Notes under the pieces: generated by a model
The model's database searches: none
The model's input: the letters and a program-made list of their open reading frames with translations, nothing else
What the model was told of the DNA's origin: nothing
IMG/VR virus record: IMGVR_UViG_3300025901_000002
Coordinates: 1 to 62,529 of that record
Reading direction: 5' to 3' (one strand)
Source: a virus
DNA: 62,529 nucleotides
Shown here: piece after piece, positions 31,018 to 38,638 of the stretch
Layout: every line of letters begins with the position of its first letter
Position numbering within the stretch: the first letter of the stretch is position 1
Translations under genes and position numbers: made by a program

Positions 31018-31457
31018 GAACCGCTGAATTGCGTGAGATGTGGGCCGCGAAAATCGCCCGCCACAAGGCCGAGGACAGCCAGCGACAGAGTAGGACTCAC
31101 GAGGAGATATCGAGGTCCATGGCGATTCAGGAGGAGATGCAGCGGAGTCTCCGAGCCGCGACTCCGACCGACTATGGCCGCTGGCTCGCCGGGTACTTCG
31201 CGAAAGGTCGCCAACCGACGCACTTCTACGACTACATGATGCCTAGTAGGTGGTTCGTCGCCACGCGGGATGTCGACATCAAACCGCTTTACGGGCAGTT
31301 CTCGATCAACATCATCGTCCCGGCGGGCATCTCGCTCACTGGCGTAACCGGTCACAGCGCCGTGTACTATATGGACGGCTTCGTCAGTCGAGGATTCCAT
31401 GACCAACCGGCGATCGTGCCGATCTACTCGGATACCACCGTCGAGGAAGCCCAGTGA
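31014..31457 (+). CDS. hypothetical protein
   Basis: 147 residues from GTG. Helical N terminus (ELREMWAAKIARHKAED) then beta-rich centre with INIIVPAGISLTGVTGH. Coupled to the next gene. No family recognised. Confidence 0.55.
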   Translation: MRTAELREMWAAKIARHKAEDSQRQSRTHEEISRSMAIQEEMQRSLRAATPTDYGRWLAGYFAKGRQPTHFYDYMMPSRWFVATRDVDIKPLYGQFSINIIVPAGISLTGVTGHSAVYYMDGFVSRGFHDQPAIVPIYSDTTVEEAQ

Positions 31458-31792
31458 CCGAGCCGACGTTCGAGCCAGACTTCCAAGTCGTCCGGGACGA
31501 GGTTGACGAGGAAGGCAACCGGACGATCCACGAGGTCCGCCTGCGCGGCACCTCGGCGAACCTGTCCGGCGACACGCTCCGGGCCTACCTACAGGTGTCT
31601 GGGCAGTCACGACAGGCTTGGCTGTCTGGTTGGCTAGCGGCGCTCCAAGAGGTTGATACCTGGGCCCAGGGATCGGCGGACCAGGCGGTCGACCACGGAG
31701 ATGACGCGGGCGAGCGCGCGTATCAATGGTGCTCAACGTTCGCCCTGACGCGAATGTGGATCCTGTCACGGCTCGAAGGCCCGCAGCTGTGA
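31454..31792 (+). CDS. hypothetical protein
   Basis: 112 residues from GTG, acidic. No motif; mixed beta then helical (AYQWCSTFALTRMWIL). Confidence 0.5.
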   Translation: MTEPTFEPDFQVVRDEVDEEGNRTIHEVRLRGTSANLSGDTLRAYLQVSGQSRQAWLSGWLAALQEVDTWAQGSADQAVDHGDDAGERAYQWCSTFALTRMWILSRLEGPQL

Positions 31793-32115
31793 TCCCCCCG
31801 GAACCGCCGATCGGCTGCGAGGTCATCGACAAGCACGGTGTCCGATGGGAGCACGTCGAGGGCACCTACGGGCGTGACTACTGGATGCGCTCGGACTCCG
31901 TGCCCGATGGCGAACCGGAGTCCTGGGTACGGGTTAACGAGTTCGGGCCGTTGCGGTTGGTGTGGATCACAGCCGACCTTCGAACCGGTGAGATCAAGGA
32001 AGACCTCCAGGACATAGGTCCACTCTGCACATGCCCTCCAGTCCAGCCCCACGGCTCAAACCCGGTGCCGCCGACCACCAACCCTGACTGCTGGGTCCAC
32101 GGAGCCACGCTGTGA
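31789..32115 (+). CDS. hypothetical protein
   Basis: 108 residues from GTG at 31789 overlapping the upstream stop. DKHGVRWEHVEGTYGRDYW is a beta segment; the end has CTCPP...NPDCWVHG, a possible metal site. Confidence 0.5.
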   Translation: MIPPEPPIGCEVIDKHGVRWEHVEGTYGRDYWMRSDSVPDGEPESWVRVNEFGPLRLVWITADLRTGEIKEDLQDIGPLCTCPPVQPHGSNPVPPTTNPDCWVHGATL

Positions 32116-32294
32116 CAGCCTGGGACTTCGACGTCGCCGTGTCAACCTATGCCCTCGTCAAGGCCGGCGTCGGTATAGCGGACTGGCGCCGGGTAACGGT
32201 CGCCTCAGGCAGCTACCTGGACGCCAGTCTGACCGCTTTGCAGATGGCCTGCGTTGACGGGGCCATTCCCACCGACATTCTGTGGAGGTACTGA
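32112..32294 (+). CDS. small hypothetical protein
   Basis: 60 residues from GTG. Helical, no motif. Coupled both sides. Confidence 0.5.
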   Translation: MTAWDFDVAVSTYALVKAGVGIADWRRVTVASGSYLDASLTALQMACVDGAIPTDILWRY

Positions 32295-32614
32295 TGACCA
32301 CGCCCCTGTCCGCGTGGCTGCTTGAGCAGATCGCCGAGGATGAGAAGTACGCGCGGGGTGAGGCGCTGGAGAGTCCCCCGTGGGCTTGGGCGCTTCACGC
32401 GCTCACATGGTGTGAGGCCAAGCGGCGCCTAGTAGGGCTGCACACAGACGAAGAAGAGCACGACTGCCCGACCGAGGACGGCGGATCGGTGTACTTCAAC
32501 TATCTCAAAGGCTGGGCCGAGGAAGCCGACAATCCGCAGGTTTGCCCGACGCTCAGGCTTATTGCTCTGCCCTACGCAGACCGTCCGGGCTACCGCGAGG
32601 AGTGGAAGCCATGA
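32294..32614 (+). CDS. DUF6221-like protein
   Basis: 106 residues. LSAWLLEQIAEDEKYARG at the start and RLIALPYADRPGYREEWKP at the end are the textbook DUF6221 ends. It is the third member of this group in the genome (others at 5892-6284 and 6281-6958). Function unknown. Confidence 0.8.
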   Translation: MTTPLSAWLLEQIAEDEKYARGEALESPPWAWALHALTWCEAKRRLVGLHTDEEEHDCPTEDGGSVYFNYLKGWAEEADNPQVCPTLRLIALPYADRPGYREEWKP

Positions 32615-33024
32615 CCGACCTCGGCTATGTCATGCCAGAGGAAGCGGGCCTCAGCCAGCGCTACGGCGTGTGGGTCGGTGGACTCGGCGACGACCCGATC
32701 GGGTCGGCCGGGTGGATCGCCTGCACCCACGACCGCCCACGGGCACTCGCGGCGATCGACGCGGAGGTTCGGGAGGTGTGGGGCAGTCCGGTCCTCGACT
32801 ACATCGGCATCCGCGAGGAGTGGTGGCGGCTGGTCACCAACTGTGGATGCGGCGACACTTGCCCGCACGAGGCGGATACCGACGGCTTCGTTGAGTGCGA
32901 CGACTGCGACCTGTACGGCCTTCCGCCGTGCGTGATGGACGAGCTGACGTGGATCGGCGACAAGTGCGGCGCCGATGTGCCGGGCGCTGTTCCGGTGACG
33001 GTCGTGAGGGAGGTGGTGACGTGA
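32611..33024 (+). CDS. hypothetical Cys-rich protein
   Basis: 137 residues. CGCGDTCPHE, CDDCDLYGLPPC is a dense Cys cluster near residues 80-110, likely zinc binding. Overlaps both neighbours. Confidence 0.55.
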   Translation: MTDLGYVMPEEAGLSQRYGVWVGGLGDDPIGSAGWIACTHDRPRALAAIDAEVREVWGSPVLDYIGIREEWWRLVTNCGCGDTCPHEADTDGFVECDDCDLYGLPPCVMDELTWIGDKCGADVPGAVPVTVVREVVT

Positions 33025-33272
33025 CTGATGTCGGGCGTCCACCATCGCTAATCGAGTGGTCTCACCCTCGGCTCGGTCGCATCAGTGAGGTCGTCTGTGG
33101 CAGGCACGAGCAGGACGTCCTGCTCGCGCTCCAGACCCTTGGCATCGGATGCGGCGGAGTGGCCGCGCCCGGGAGAGCGTGCCATCGTGCGCTCATCACG
33201 GCTCCCGTGTCGCCGCGTGGCTCGCCGACGTGGCAGAGCCGATCGCAGAGTCAGAATGAATCTGGCCCGTAA
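33021..33272 (+). CDS. hypothetical protein, possibly frameshifted
   Basis: 83 residues from GTG. The first 55 look normal (RISEVVCGRHEQDVLLALQTLGIGCGG). The end (APVSPRGSPTWQSRSQ) looks non-coding, while the frame two bases on continues as AHHGSRVAAWLADVAEPIAESE and stops at 33259. A single indel near 33180 would restore a conventional ending. Confidence 0.45.
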   Translation: MTDVGRPPSLIEWSHPRLGRISEVVCGRHEQDVLLALQTLGIGCGGVAAPGRACHRALITAPVSPRGSPTWQSRSQSQNESGP

Positions 33273-33529
33273 GTGGACCTTTGATCATGTAGAGGACCAG
33301 GTACGAGCAGGTCAAACCCCAGCTCAACGTTTAACTGTTCGCTATACGCAGGACGTCCCCGTTGGTACCGGTTGGTCCTCTGGCCTGCTCGAACAGTCCC
33401 GGATAGTCCTTGTTGGTACCGGTTGGCACCGGTTGAAAGTGGCCCGTAAGTGGACCTCTGATCTTGGGCGGGATCGCAGCTTGCATAGTGGGACTTGCAC
33501 CACAGTGCACGGTGCACTATAGTCAGTCC
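33273..33529. repeat. repeat-rich non-coding region
   Basis: A 24-base direct repeat (TGGCCCGTAAGTGGACCT[T/C]TGATC) occurs at 33263-33286 and 33440-33463. Inside it GTTGGTACCGGTTGG occurs at 33361-33375 and 33412-33426, with a partial CACCGGTTG third copy after it. ACTGTTCG (33334-33341) and CGAACAGT (33390-33397) form inverted arms. It may be an origin, attachment or regulatory site. No tRNA found. Confidence 0.6.
33495..33523 (+). promoter_or_regulatory. strong palindrome-controlled leaderless promoter
   Basis: TTGCAC (33495-33500), 17-base spacer, TATAGT (33518-33523), ATG at 33530 six bases on. The spacer carries the perfect palindrome AGTGCACGGTGCACT (33504-33518). Same architecture as 29034-29062 with a different operator sequence. 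Confidence 0.7.
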
Positions 33530-33739
33530 ATGGTCGACGACAGAGAGATCAAGCGAGAAGTCATCAACATGCTCGCGGGCTACGACACGCACTACGACGT
33601 GGACGACATCGTCCGGGAGCTGGTGGACACCTACAAACTCATCGGCGATGCCCCTGAAGTGACCTTCGACGAGATCGACCGGGACGACTTCTGGGTGATC
33701 GTGGCCCGGCACGACCTCGGCGAAGGTCCGCGTGGCTGA
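33530..33739 (+). CDS. small acidic protein, leaderless
   Basis: 69 residues, MVDDREIKRE..., helical and acidic (YDVDDIVRELVDTY). No Shine-Dalgarno; ATG lies at the expected transcription start. First gene of the 33.5-36 kb unit. No family recognised. Confidence 0.65.
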   Translation: MVDDREIKREVINMLAGYDTHYDVDDIVRELVDTYKLIGDAPEVTFDEIDRDDFWVIVARHDLGEGPRG

Positions 33740-33968
33740 GCGCTGGACCGCAGCACAGGCCGGGGCGCACTGCACTACTCCTCGTTCGCCGGACGGCGTG
33801 AGCGGCAGGGTCTACCGCAACTACGTCCGCGACCTGGGAGCGCCCGACGCGGTAGGCAGGGACCTCTACACCGGGCACAAGCTCTACGACCCGGAAGCGG
33901 TCATGGAGTGGCACGCACGACGTCCGGGGCAGGGGTTTCGGACGGATCTGACAGGAGCGCAGACATGA
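33732..33968 (+). CDS. small HTH-like DNA-binding protein
   Basis: 78 residues from GTG. WTAAQAGAHC...PRSPDGVSGRVYRNYVRD then GHKLYDPEAVMEWHARRPG resembles the excisionase-like HTH and wing of the 29344-29565 protein. It lies right behind the palindromic promoter, so autoregulation is plausible. Confidence 0.6.
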   Translation: MAERWTAAQAGAHCTTPRSPDGVSGRVYRNYVRDLGAPDAVGRDLYTGHKLYDPEAVMEWHARRPGQGFRTDLTGAQT

Positions 33969-34081
33969 CAGAAAGGTCATCCGACATGGCCCGCCGCTAC
34001 AACGCTTTGAGCTGGCCGACGTACCTCGGCGCGTTCATCTCCCTCGTCGTCGTGGCGGCGATTGTGTGGTGGGTAGCGTGA
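33965..34081 (+). CDS. small single-pass membrane protein
   Basis: 38 residues with a hydrophobic helix at about 18-37 (TYLGAFISLVVVAAIVWW) at the C terminus. ATGA overlap upstream and GTGA downstream. Confidence 0.6.
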   Translation: MTERSSDMARRYNALSWPTYLGAFISLVVVAAIVWWVA

Positions 34082-34362
34082 GCGAGCAGGTCATGATTCC
34101 GGATGATGTGATCCACGAGGCATGGTCCGAGTATCGATACCCGCTCGATGCCGTAGCCGGACCGGATCTGAACTCCCGATTCACGCGCGCCATGCGGGTA
34201 CTGCACCAATGGGAACGGGATCGGCGGCCGACCCGCGAGGAAGTCTGGGACGTGATCTCCCGTGTCCGGGATGCCGCCCCGCGTCGGCCGGACGATGCGT
34301 CGACCGACGACATCATTGATGCCCTCGTAGCCGCCAACCTTCTTCAACTCGCGGAAGTGTGA
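34078..34362 (+). CDS. hypothetical protein
   Basis: 94 residues from GTG, MSEQVMIPDDVIHEAWSEY.... Helical; the PTREEVWDVISRVRDA segment and C-terminal helix look like a small adaptor. No family recognised. Confidence 0.55.
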   Translation: MSEQVMIPDDVIHEAWSEYRYPLDAVAGPDLNSRFTRAMRVLHQWERDRRPTREEVWDVISRVRDAAPRRPDDASTDDIIDALVAANLLQLAEV

Positions 34363-34363
34363 C

Positions 34364-34657
34364 ATGAGCCGCGAAGACCTCCCTGAGCAGCGCGTTGCCG
34401 TAACCGTGTTCGCCACGGTGCGCGCGATCGACGAGTTGGACGGTGCCAACGTCGCCGCCTATGCAATCCGGGACGCCCTCCGGCAGGCATCCAACGTCTC
34501 CGGACATCTGATCGTTCGCCACGTCACCGGAGAGATCCCTGTCCGGTGGGGAGTGGTGATGGATACCGGAACTGCCGTCGGTCGCGGCTACCTCCGGGTG
34601 CGCCCGACCTCGAAGGCCTTCGCCGAAGGTCCCGCAATGGACAAGGAGACGTCGTGA
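34364..34657 (+). CDS. hypothetical protein
   Basis: 97 residues, mixed alpha/beta (VAVTVFATVRAIDELD...HLIVRHVTGEIPVRW). One base separates it from the upstream stop. No family recognised. Confidence 0.55.
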   Translation: MSREDLPEQRVAVTVFATVRAIDELDGANVAAYAIRDALRQASNVSGHLIVRHVTGEIPVRWGVVMDTGTAVGRGYLRVRPTSKAFAEGPAMDKETS

Positions 34658-35046
34658 GCATCTTGGGACCCATCGATGACAGCGACTATCGGCGTTGGCA
34701 GCGGCACAGCCTCACCGCGCTAGCCAACGTGCTGGATCTGGGGATCTTGCTCAAGCTGCCCCCCTTGTCCTGGCGGCTGCCGCGCATAGGCGCACTGGTG
34801 GGCGAAGTAGTGGGCATTGACCATCCGCGCGATGCGTTCGAGACATGGCACCTGGCGCTGGTGGGGACGATGTGGGTGTCGCCGCGCATCCTCCCGGATC
34901 GCTCCGATGACACGCACAGGACTGAGCGGACCGCCGACGGTCGGACCCAGCTCTACGCCGCGTTCACAGTCCGCATGCCCGACAAAGACGTTGACCTCGC
35001 TCTGATGGCCGAGTGGTACTCCGAGGACTTGGCAGGTGCACGATGA
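34654..35046 (+). CDS. hypothetical protein
   Basis: 130 residues from GTG. Amphipathic; W-rich first half, LYAAFTVRMPDKDVDLALM beta-helix end. Not membrane. No family recognised. Confidence 0.5.
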   Translation: MSILGPIDDSDYRRWQRHSLTALANVLDLGILLKLPPLSWRLPRIGALVGEVVGIDHPRDAFETWHLALVGTMWVSPRILPDRSDDTHRTERTADGRTQLYAAFTVRMPDKDVDLALMAEWYSEDLAGAR

Positions 35047-35264
35047 TTGCCGTGTTTGTGTTGGCCGTTGCCATAGTGCTGGCTGCGGTGGTGTTGCCGA
35101 GTGAGCCTGCCGGCCGGCATCGCTCCCCTCGGGTCCGTCGCCTGCGACGGTTGGACAGCTACTCGCTGGACGACGAGTCCGCGTGGGAGATGGTGCGGGC
35201 CGATGACGGATCACCGTGGATCATGGTGCGGATTGGGGACAAGGCCCGGATGGTATCCGTGTGA
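35043..35264 (+). CDS. single-pass membrane protein
   Basis: 73 residues. N-terminal helix (IAVFVLAVAIVLAAVVLP), then an Arg-rich segment (RSPRVRRLRRL) and a beta end. Basic side predicted inside. Confidence 0.6.
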   Translation: MIAVFVLAVAIVLAAVVLPSEPAGRHRSPRVRRLRRLDSYSLDDESAWEMVRADDGSPWIMVRIGDKARMVSV

Positions 35265-35530
35265 GCGGGTACCTCAACGCCGTCCCCACCACGGGCGACA
35301 TCGCCGCGTGGCTCCTCGCCGAGTACCAGCTGCCATCGCTTCGGGCGGACGCATGGGCACGCTTCCTTCAGGGCCTCACTTGGCGGTGGATACGGACCGT
35401 GGTGCAGATCACCGTCAACAGTCACCAGGAGCACCCTAAAGCCGTGCTGGAGGCGGCTGCCCGAGCGAGCACCAGCAGGTCGTTCAGAGCAGCGGCGAAG
35501 CGGCATCTACAGGAGCAGGAGCCGATATGA
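35261..35530 (+). CDS. hypothetical protein
   Basis: 89 residues from GTG. Helical, basic end (FRAAAKRHLQEQ). Coupled both sides. No motif recognised. Confidence 0.5.
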   Translation: MSGYLNAVPTTGDIAAWLLAEYQLPSLRADAWARFLQGLTWRWIRTVVQITVNSHQEHPKAVLEAAARASTSRSFRAAAKRHLQEQEPI

Positions 35531-35973
35531 GCACCGACATAGCGATCGTGATCTTCGCGAGCGACCGGGACTACCGACAGGCCGGGTTCGGGCCGGGCGC
35601 GTTCGGCGGCCAGGTTGGCAAGGAGATCCAGGTCGGCACCGCGGTGGGGACCCTGGTCTCCGCGACGATCTCGCCGGATGGATCTTCGGCCGTGCTCCAG
35701 CTACGGATGGACGACGCCGTCGCCGAGGAGTGGATGCGACCTCGCCTCACGGGCCGAGTAGATGAGCACGCACCAATCGAGCACCCCCCGGGGCCTGCGA
35801 GTCTGGGCGTCGGCATCATCGCCGCGCTGGAGGACCCCACCAGTCGGCCGATGACGTTAGCGGAGATGTTCGGCTATGACCTGACGCGATTCAACGCCGA
35901 GGAACTCACCCGGATCGAGGCCCTATTGGAGCGCGATCTAGGCGAGTCACGATCCGAACGCACCGAGCGATGA
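35527..35973 (+). CDS. hypothetical protein
   Basis: 148 residues. Beta-rich first part (IAIVIFASDRDYRQAG) and helical end (NAEELTRIEALLERDL). ATGA overlap upstream. No family recognised. Confidence 0.5.
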   Translation: MSTDIAIVIFASDRDYRQAGFGPGAFGGQVGKEIQVGTAVGTLVSATISPDGSSAVLQLRMDDAVAEEWMRPRLTGRVDEHAPIEHPPGPASLGVGIIAALEDPTSRPMTLAEMFGYDLTRFNAEELTRIEALLERDLGESRSERTER

Positions 35974-36004
35974 GTAGTCGAGTCCCAACCAAGGAGCCCC
36001 GACT

Positions 36005-36307
36005 ATGCCTACTCTGTCACCCCGCCTGTTCATCGGCCTCATCGGCGTCGCACTCGTCGTGACCGGTCTGGTATTGCTCTCCAACGAAGTGTCCGTCGAC
36101 TACGACGGTGGGATCATCGGCCACAGCGACACCGCGTGCGGCACAGCACTCGAACCTGTCAGCAACTACTACGGCAAGCTTGCCGTCGACTGCGCCACCG
36201 CCATCACGACCCGACAGACGTGGTCCTGGGTGATCCTCGCCATTGGCGCTGTCGTCACGCTCGGAGCAGCAGCCGTGCGTTCGGCCAAGCCTGCAGCGCA
36301 GCCGTGA
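36005..36307 (+). CDS. two-helix membrane protein with external Cys loop
   Basis: 100 residues. Helices at about 8-25 and 72-90; the 45-residue loop between holds DTACG and VDCAT, which could form a disulfide outside the cell. AAGGAG upstream of the ATG. This topology occurs in phage envelope proteins; role unknown. Confidence 0.6.
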   Translation: MPTLSPRLFIGLIGVALVVTGLVLLSNEVSVDYDGGIIGHSDTACGTALEPVSNYYGKLAVDCATAITTRQTWSWVILAIGAVVTLGAAAVRSAKPAAQP

Positions 36308-36531
36308 GACACCGGAGTAGGCCAGCCTGACATGATCACCAAATCTCCGGATCGTCACCGCCAGATACTCTCCCCCGACCTAGCGGTGGCGGTCCGGGCC
36401 AACCTTTCGCAACACGCCAGGTCCGCGCGGCGGCCCTGTCACCGCCCATGTGGGACGGGCCTGGCAACCGGTGCCGACGGACGGCAGGGGATCGAGTCGG
36501 TCGTCCGTCGGCACCCCTAAAGGAGGGCATC
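36308..36531 (+). other. leader region before 36532 gene
   Basis: 224 bases without a convincing gene. An ATG frame at 36332-36520 has no ribosome site and an unlikely Arg/His/Pro composition. The right end holds the long stem at 36470-36515. Confidence 0.5.
36470..36515 (+). ncRNA. 14-bp perfect stem-loop in leader
   Basis: GGTGCCGACGGACG (36470-36483) pairs perfectly with CGTCCGTCGGCACC (36502-36515) around an 18-base loop. It ends five bases before AAAGGAGGG, the ribosome site of the next gene. It may be a terminator of the upstream unit, a processing site, or a translational control element. Confidence 0.55.
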
Positions 36532-36777
36532 ATGAGCGAGCCCAGAGCACGCCGCGCGCAGAACCAGTTGAGTGTTAGCCTCGAGGCGCAAGGGCGACCA
36601 ACCGGCCCCGTGCTGGCGCACCTGATGCAGTTCGGGCAGTGGGCGCTCGAGGAAGCCAGCTTCGACCTCCTCGCAGGCAACGTCACACCCCAAACTCTTC
36701 GGGAACTGGCCGACGGCCTCGAGCAACTGGGTTGCATGATCCGCGCATACACCCTCAGCGACGACGACCAGGCGTAG
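36532..36777 (+). CDS. hypothetical protein
   Basis: 81 residues from ATG with AAAGGAGGG upstream, the best ribosome site of this arm. Helical (TPQTLRELADGLEQLGCMIRAY). Last rightward gene, next to the convergent terminator. Confidence 0.6.
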   Translation: MSEPRARRAQNQLSVSLEAQGRPTGPVLAHLMQFGQWALEEASFDLLAGNVTPQTLRELADGLEQLGCMIRAYTLSDDDQA

Positions 36778-36783
36778 CAAAGA

Positions 36784-36835
36784 GCCCTCACCTACTCACG
36801 CGGCAGGCAGGGTGCACACGCGAGCAGGTGAGGGC
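36784..36835. terminator. convergent terminator hairpin
   Basis: GCCCTCACCT (36784-36793) and AGGTGAGGGC (36826-36835) form a perfect ten-base stem with a 32-base loop between converging gene sets. A second imperfect stem (GCCCG.CCC / GGG.CGGGC) lies at 36841-36869. Either could stop both strands. Confidence 0.6.
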
Positions 36836-36890
36836 CGGTTGCCCGCCCCGCTGGCGCTGAGGGACGGGCGGCTAGGAGACTACGGTGAGG

Positions 36891-37163
36891 TCAGCGCCAG
36901 ATGCCCAGGACGAAGTGACCGAAGAGCCACACGAGCAGCACGCCCAGGATGCCGGCGATGAGGAAGTGCACCGCGCCCCAGTTGACGATGGACTGCCCAG
37001 GGATGAAGCCCTGCATGCGCCAGATCTGGGCGCTGAGCGTGTTCTCCGGGTGGCCGGACAGCAGCGCGTACAGCTCAGGCCCGAAGAACGCGACCGGGAA
37101 CGTGAAGACGAACCACGCCAGCCAGTACCAGGACCAGGCGTTCCAGCCGGGGTTGGCGGACAC
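36891..37163 (-). CDS. two-helix membrane protein, holin candidate
   Basis: 90 residues from GTG (TAGTG overlap). Helices at about 9-26 (WYWLAWFVFTFPVAFF) and 62-82 (VHFLIAGILGVLLVWLFG). The tail end is short. Together with the next gene it forms a likely holin pair downstream of the lysozyme. Confidence 0.65.
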   Translation of the reverse strand: MSANPGWNAWSWYWLAWFVFTFPVAFFGPELYALLSGHPENTLSAQIWRMQGFIPGQSIVNWGAVHFLIAGILGVLLVWLFGHFVLGIWR

Positions 37164-37348
37164 TACTCGGCCGGCTTCGGCGGGGTGAGGTAGCTGGCGC
37201 CAAACATGATCAGCAGAGTGATCGCCGCCGCGACCTCGTCCGGCATGTCGACGTGGAACCGGCCCAGCGCCCACACCAGAACGATGGACAGCGCGCCGGT
37301 GACACCTGCGGTGCCGACCTTGCGGGTCGGGGTCCAGTCAGTGCTCAT
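37163..37348 (-). CDS. small two-helix membrane protein, holin candidate
   Basis: 61 residues, MSTDWTPTRKVGTAGV..., with helices at about 11-27 and 36-54, and a short Lys/Glu end. The size and topology fit class II phage holins (tRNA-protein-like MSTxWxPTRK start is common in actinophages). Strong AGGAGG upstream. Confidence 0.7.
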   Translation of the reverse strand: MSTDWTPTRKVGTAGVTGALSIVLVWALGRFHVDMPDEVAAAITLLIMFGASYLTPPKPAE

Positions 37349-37431
37349 GTCTTCGTCCTCCTGGTGATGGCCAGCTGGCGTTCGCGCCTGCGGGGTTCTC
37401 GTTGATGGGTCCCTGCTTACCTGTCCCCGCG

Positions 37432-38124
37432 TCACTGCATGACGTCGGCGAGTCGCACCCCCGGCATGAGGCAATCCAGATCCACCGGGCCCGTGATGCC
37501 GGGGACGGTGGCCTTGTTCCAGTATTGGTGGATGAGCGCCGGGTGGTCGGCGCTGCCCCGATACGGTGTTTGACCGGCCCACTCCTCAGCCAAGCCCGGA
37601 TCGCCGTTGGGGTTCTTAGGGTTGGAGAACGAGCCGGACCAGTGCGCCGGCCACAGCGACACTCCCGGCGGGAGATTCGCGAGGCCGCCGTACTTGCCGG
37701 TGTAGAACGACCCAGACGTGTACCAGAGCACCCGCGCCCCGGCGGTCAGGTCCATCCACGCCGCGAACAGGTCCCGCACCCAAACCGCGAGGTCGACACC
37801 AGGCGGTGTGGCGTCGATCGGTTCGATGTCCAGCGCGGGCAGTAGGCGGCCGATGCCCAGAAGATCCAGTTCGGCGAGCCGGTTCACGCACAGCGCGGCC
37901 TCTCGCTCGGCGGTGTTCCGGCCGTAGTTGACTCGCTGGTAGCCGCCTGGGATGACACCTCGCAGCAGGCAGCCCTGCAGGTTGGCGTCGGCCTGCCAGT
38001 CCACGTTGCCGGTCGGCCAGTCCGTGATCCCGACCATCGCGAACGCGAACCGGTCCGGTATCAGAGTCCAGTCGATCCGATCCTGATGCCGAGAGACATC
38101 CAGGCCACGCAACAGTTCCGTCAC
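37432..38124 (-). CDS. GH25 lysozyme endolysin
   Basis: 230 residues. GLDVSRHQ with D9 and ALDIEP with D99/E101 are the catalytic strands of glycoside hydrolase 25 muramidases; LWYTSGSFYTG and a Trp-rich third quarter follow the barrel. It cleaves the glycan strand of peptidoglycan. No signal peptide, so it relies on a holin. A second lysin (amidase) is at 39488-40342. Confidence 0.9.
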   Translation of the reverse strand: MTELLRGLDVSRHQDRIDWTLIPDRFAFAMVGITDWPTGNVDWQADANLQGCLLRGVIPGGYQRVNYGRNTAEREAALCVNRLAELDLLGIGRLLPALDIEPIDATPPGVDLAVWVRDLFAAWMDLTAGARVLWYTSGSFYTGKYGGLANLPPGVSLWPAHWSGSFSNPKNPNGDPGLAEEWAGQTPYRGSADHPALIHQYWNKATVPGITGPVDLDCLMPGVRLADVMQ

Positions 38125-38134
38125 GGCTCCCCCA

Positions 38135-38638
38135 TCACCGGTTGGCGAAGTAGATGCCAGCGATGACGATTAAGAGCATGGCCGCGGTGGCGAGAGCGGC
38201 CCATGTGGAGTGGGTACCACCGCTTCTGCCGTCGCTCTTATCGAGGCGGGTCGTCAAGGCGCTGATCTCTTTGGCTCCCGCCAAGGCGAGAGCGTCGATC
38301 TTCTCGGCGAGTTGCGCGAACCGGGCTTCGGCCTCAATCCTTGGCATGGTCTGCGCGAGAATCTCCGTCTGCTGTGCCCGGAATTCGTTCACCGAGTCCA
38401 GCCGCTTTTCGCTGGCCACCTCAGCTTTGCCGACCGCCTTCTCCGCGGCGGCCAGTGCGGCGGCGACCGCTTTCTCCTGCGCCGCGAGCGCGGTCATGGT
38501 GGCCCGGTCCATATCGGTGAATCGTTGCCCGCTCTGCTTCTGAACGGCGTCAATCTCGCCCTTGACGTGGTCGAACTTGGTGTCCACCAACACCCTGAGG
38601 CTCTCCAGGGTCCAGCCTGTGGGGTTGGGCTCAGTCAT
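38135..38638 (-). CDS. coiled-coil protein with C-terminal membrane anchor
   Basis: 167 residues. Residues 20-130 are one long Ala/Glu/Lys coiled coil; 145-165 (LATAAMLLIVIAGIYF) are a single membrane helix at the C terminus. It resembles the tail-anchored proteins found beside lysis genes and could act as a spanin-like or holin-regulating factor; not proved. Confidence 0.6.
   Translation of the reverse strand: MTEPNPTGWTLESLRVLVDTKFDHVKGEIDAVQKQSGQRFTDMDRATMTALAAQEKAVAAALAAAEKAVGKAEVASEKRLDSVNEFRAQQTEILAQTMPRIEAEARFAQLAEKIDALALAGAKEISALTTRLDKSDGRSGGTHSTWAALATAAMLLIVIAGIYFANR

Noticed and set aside
33273-33529. tRNA gene or CRISPR array in the repeat region
   Set aside because: No cloverleaf or T-arm consensus found; repeats are few and unevenly spaced, so not a CRISPR.
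36332-36520. 62-codon plus-strand open frame
   Set aside because: No ribosome site, Arg/His/Pro-rich, and its 3' end lies within the perfect stem-loop.
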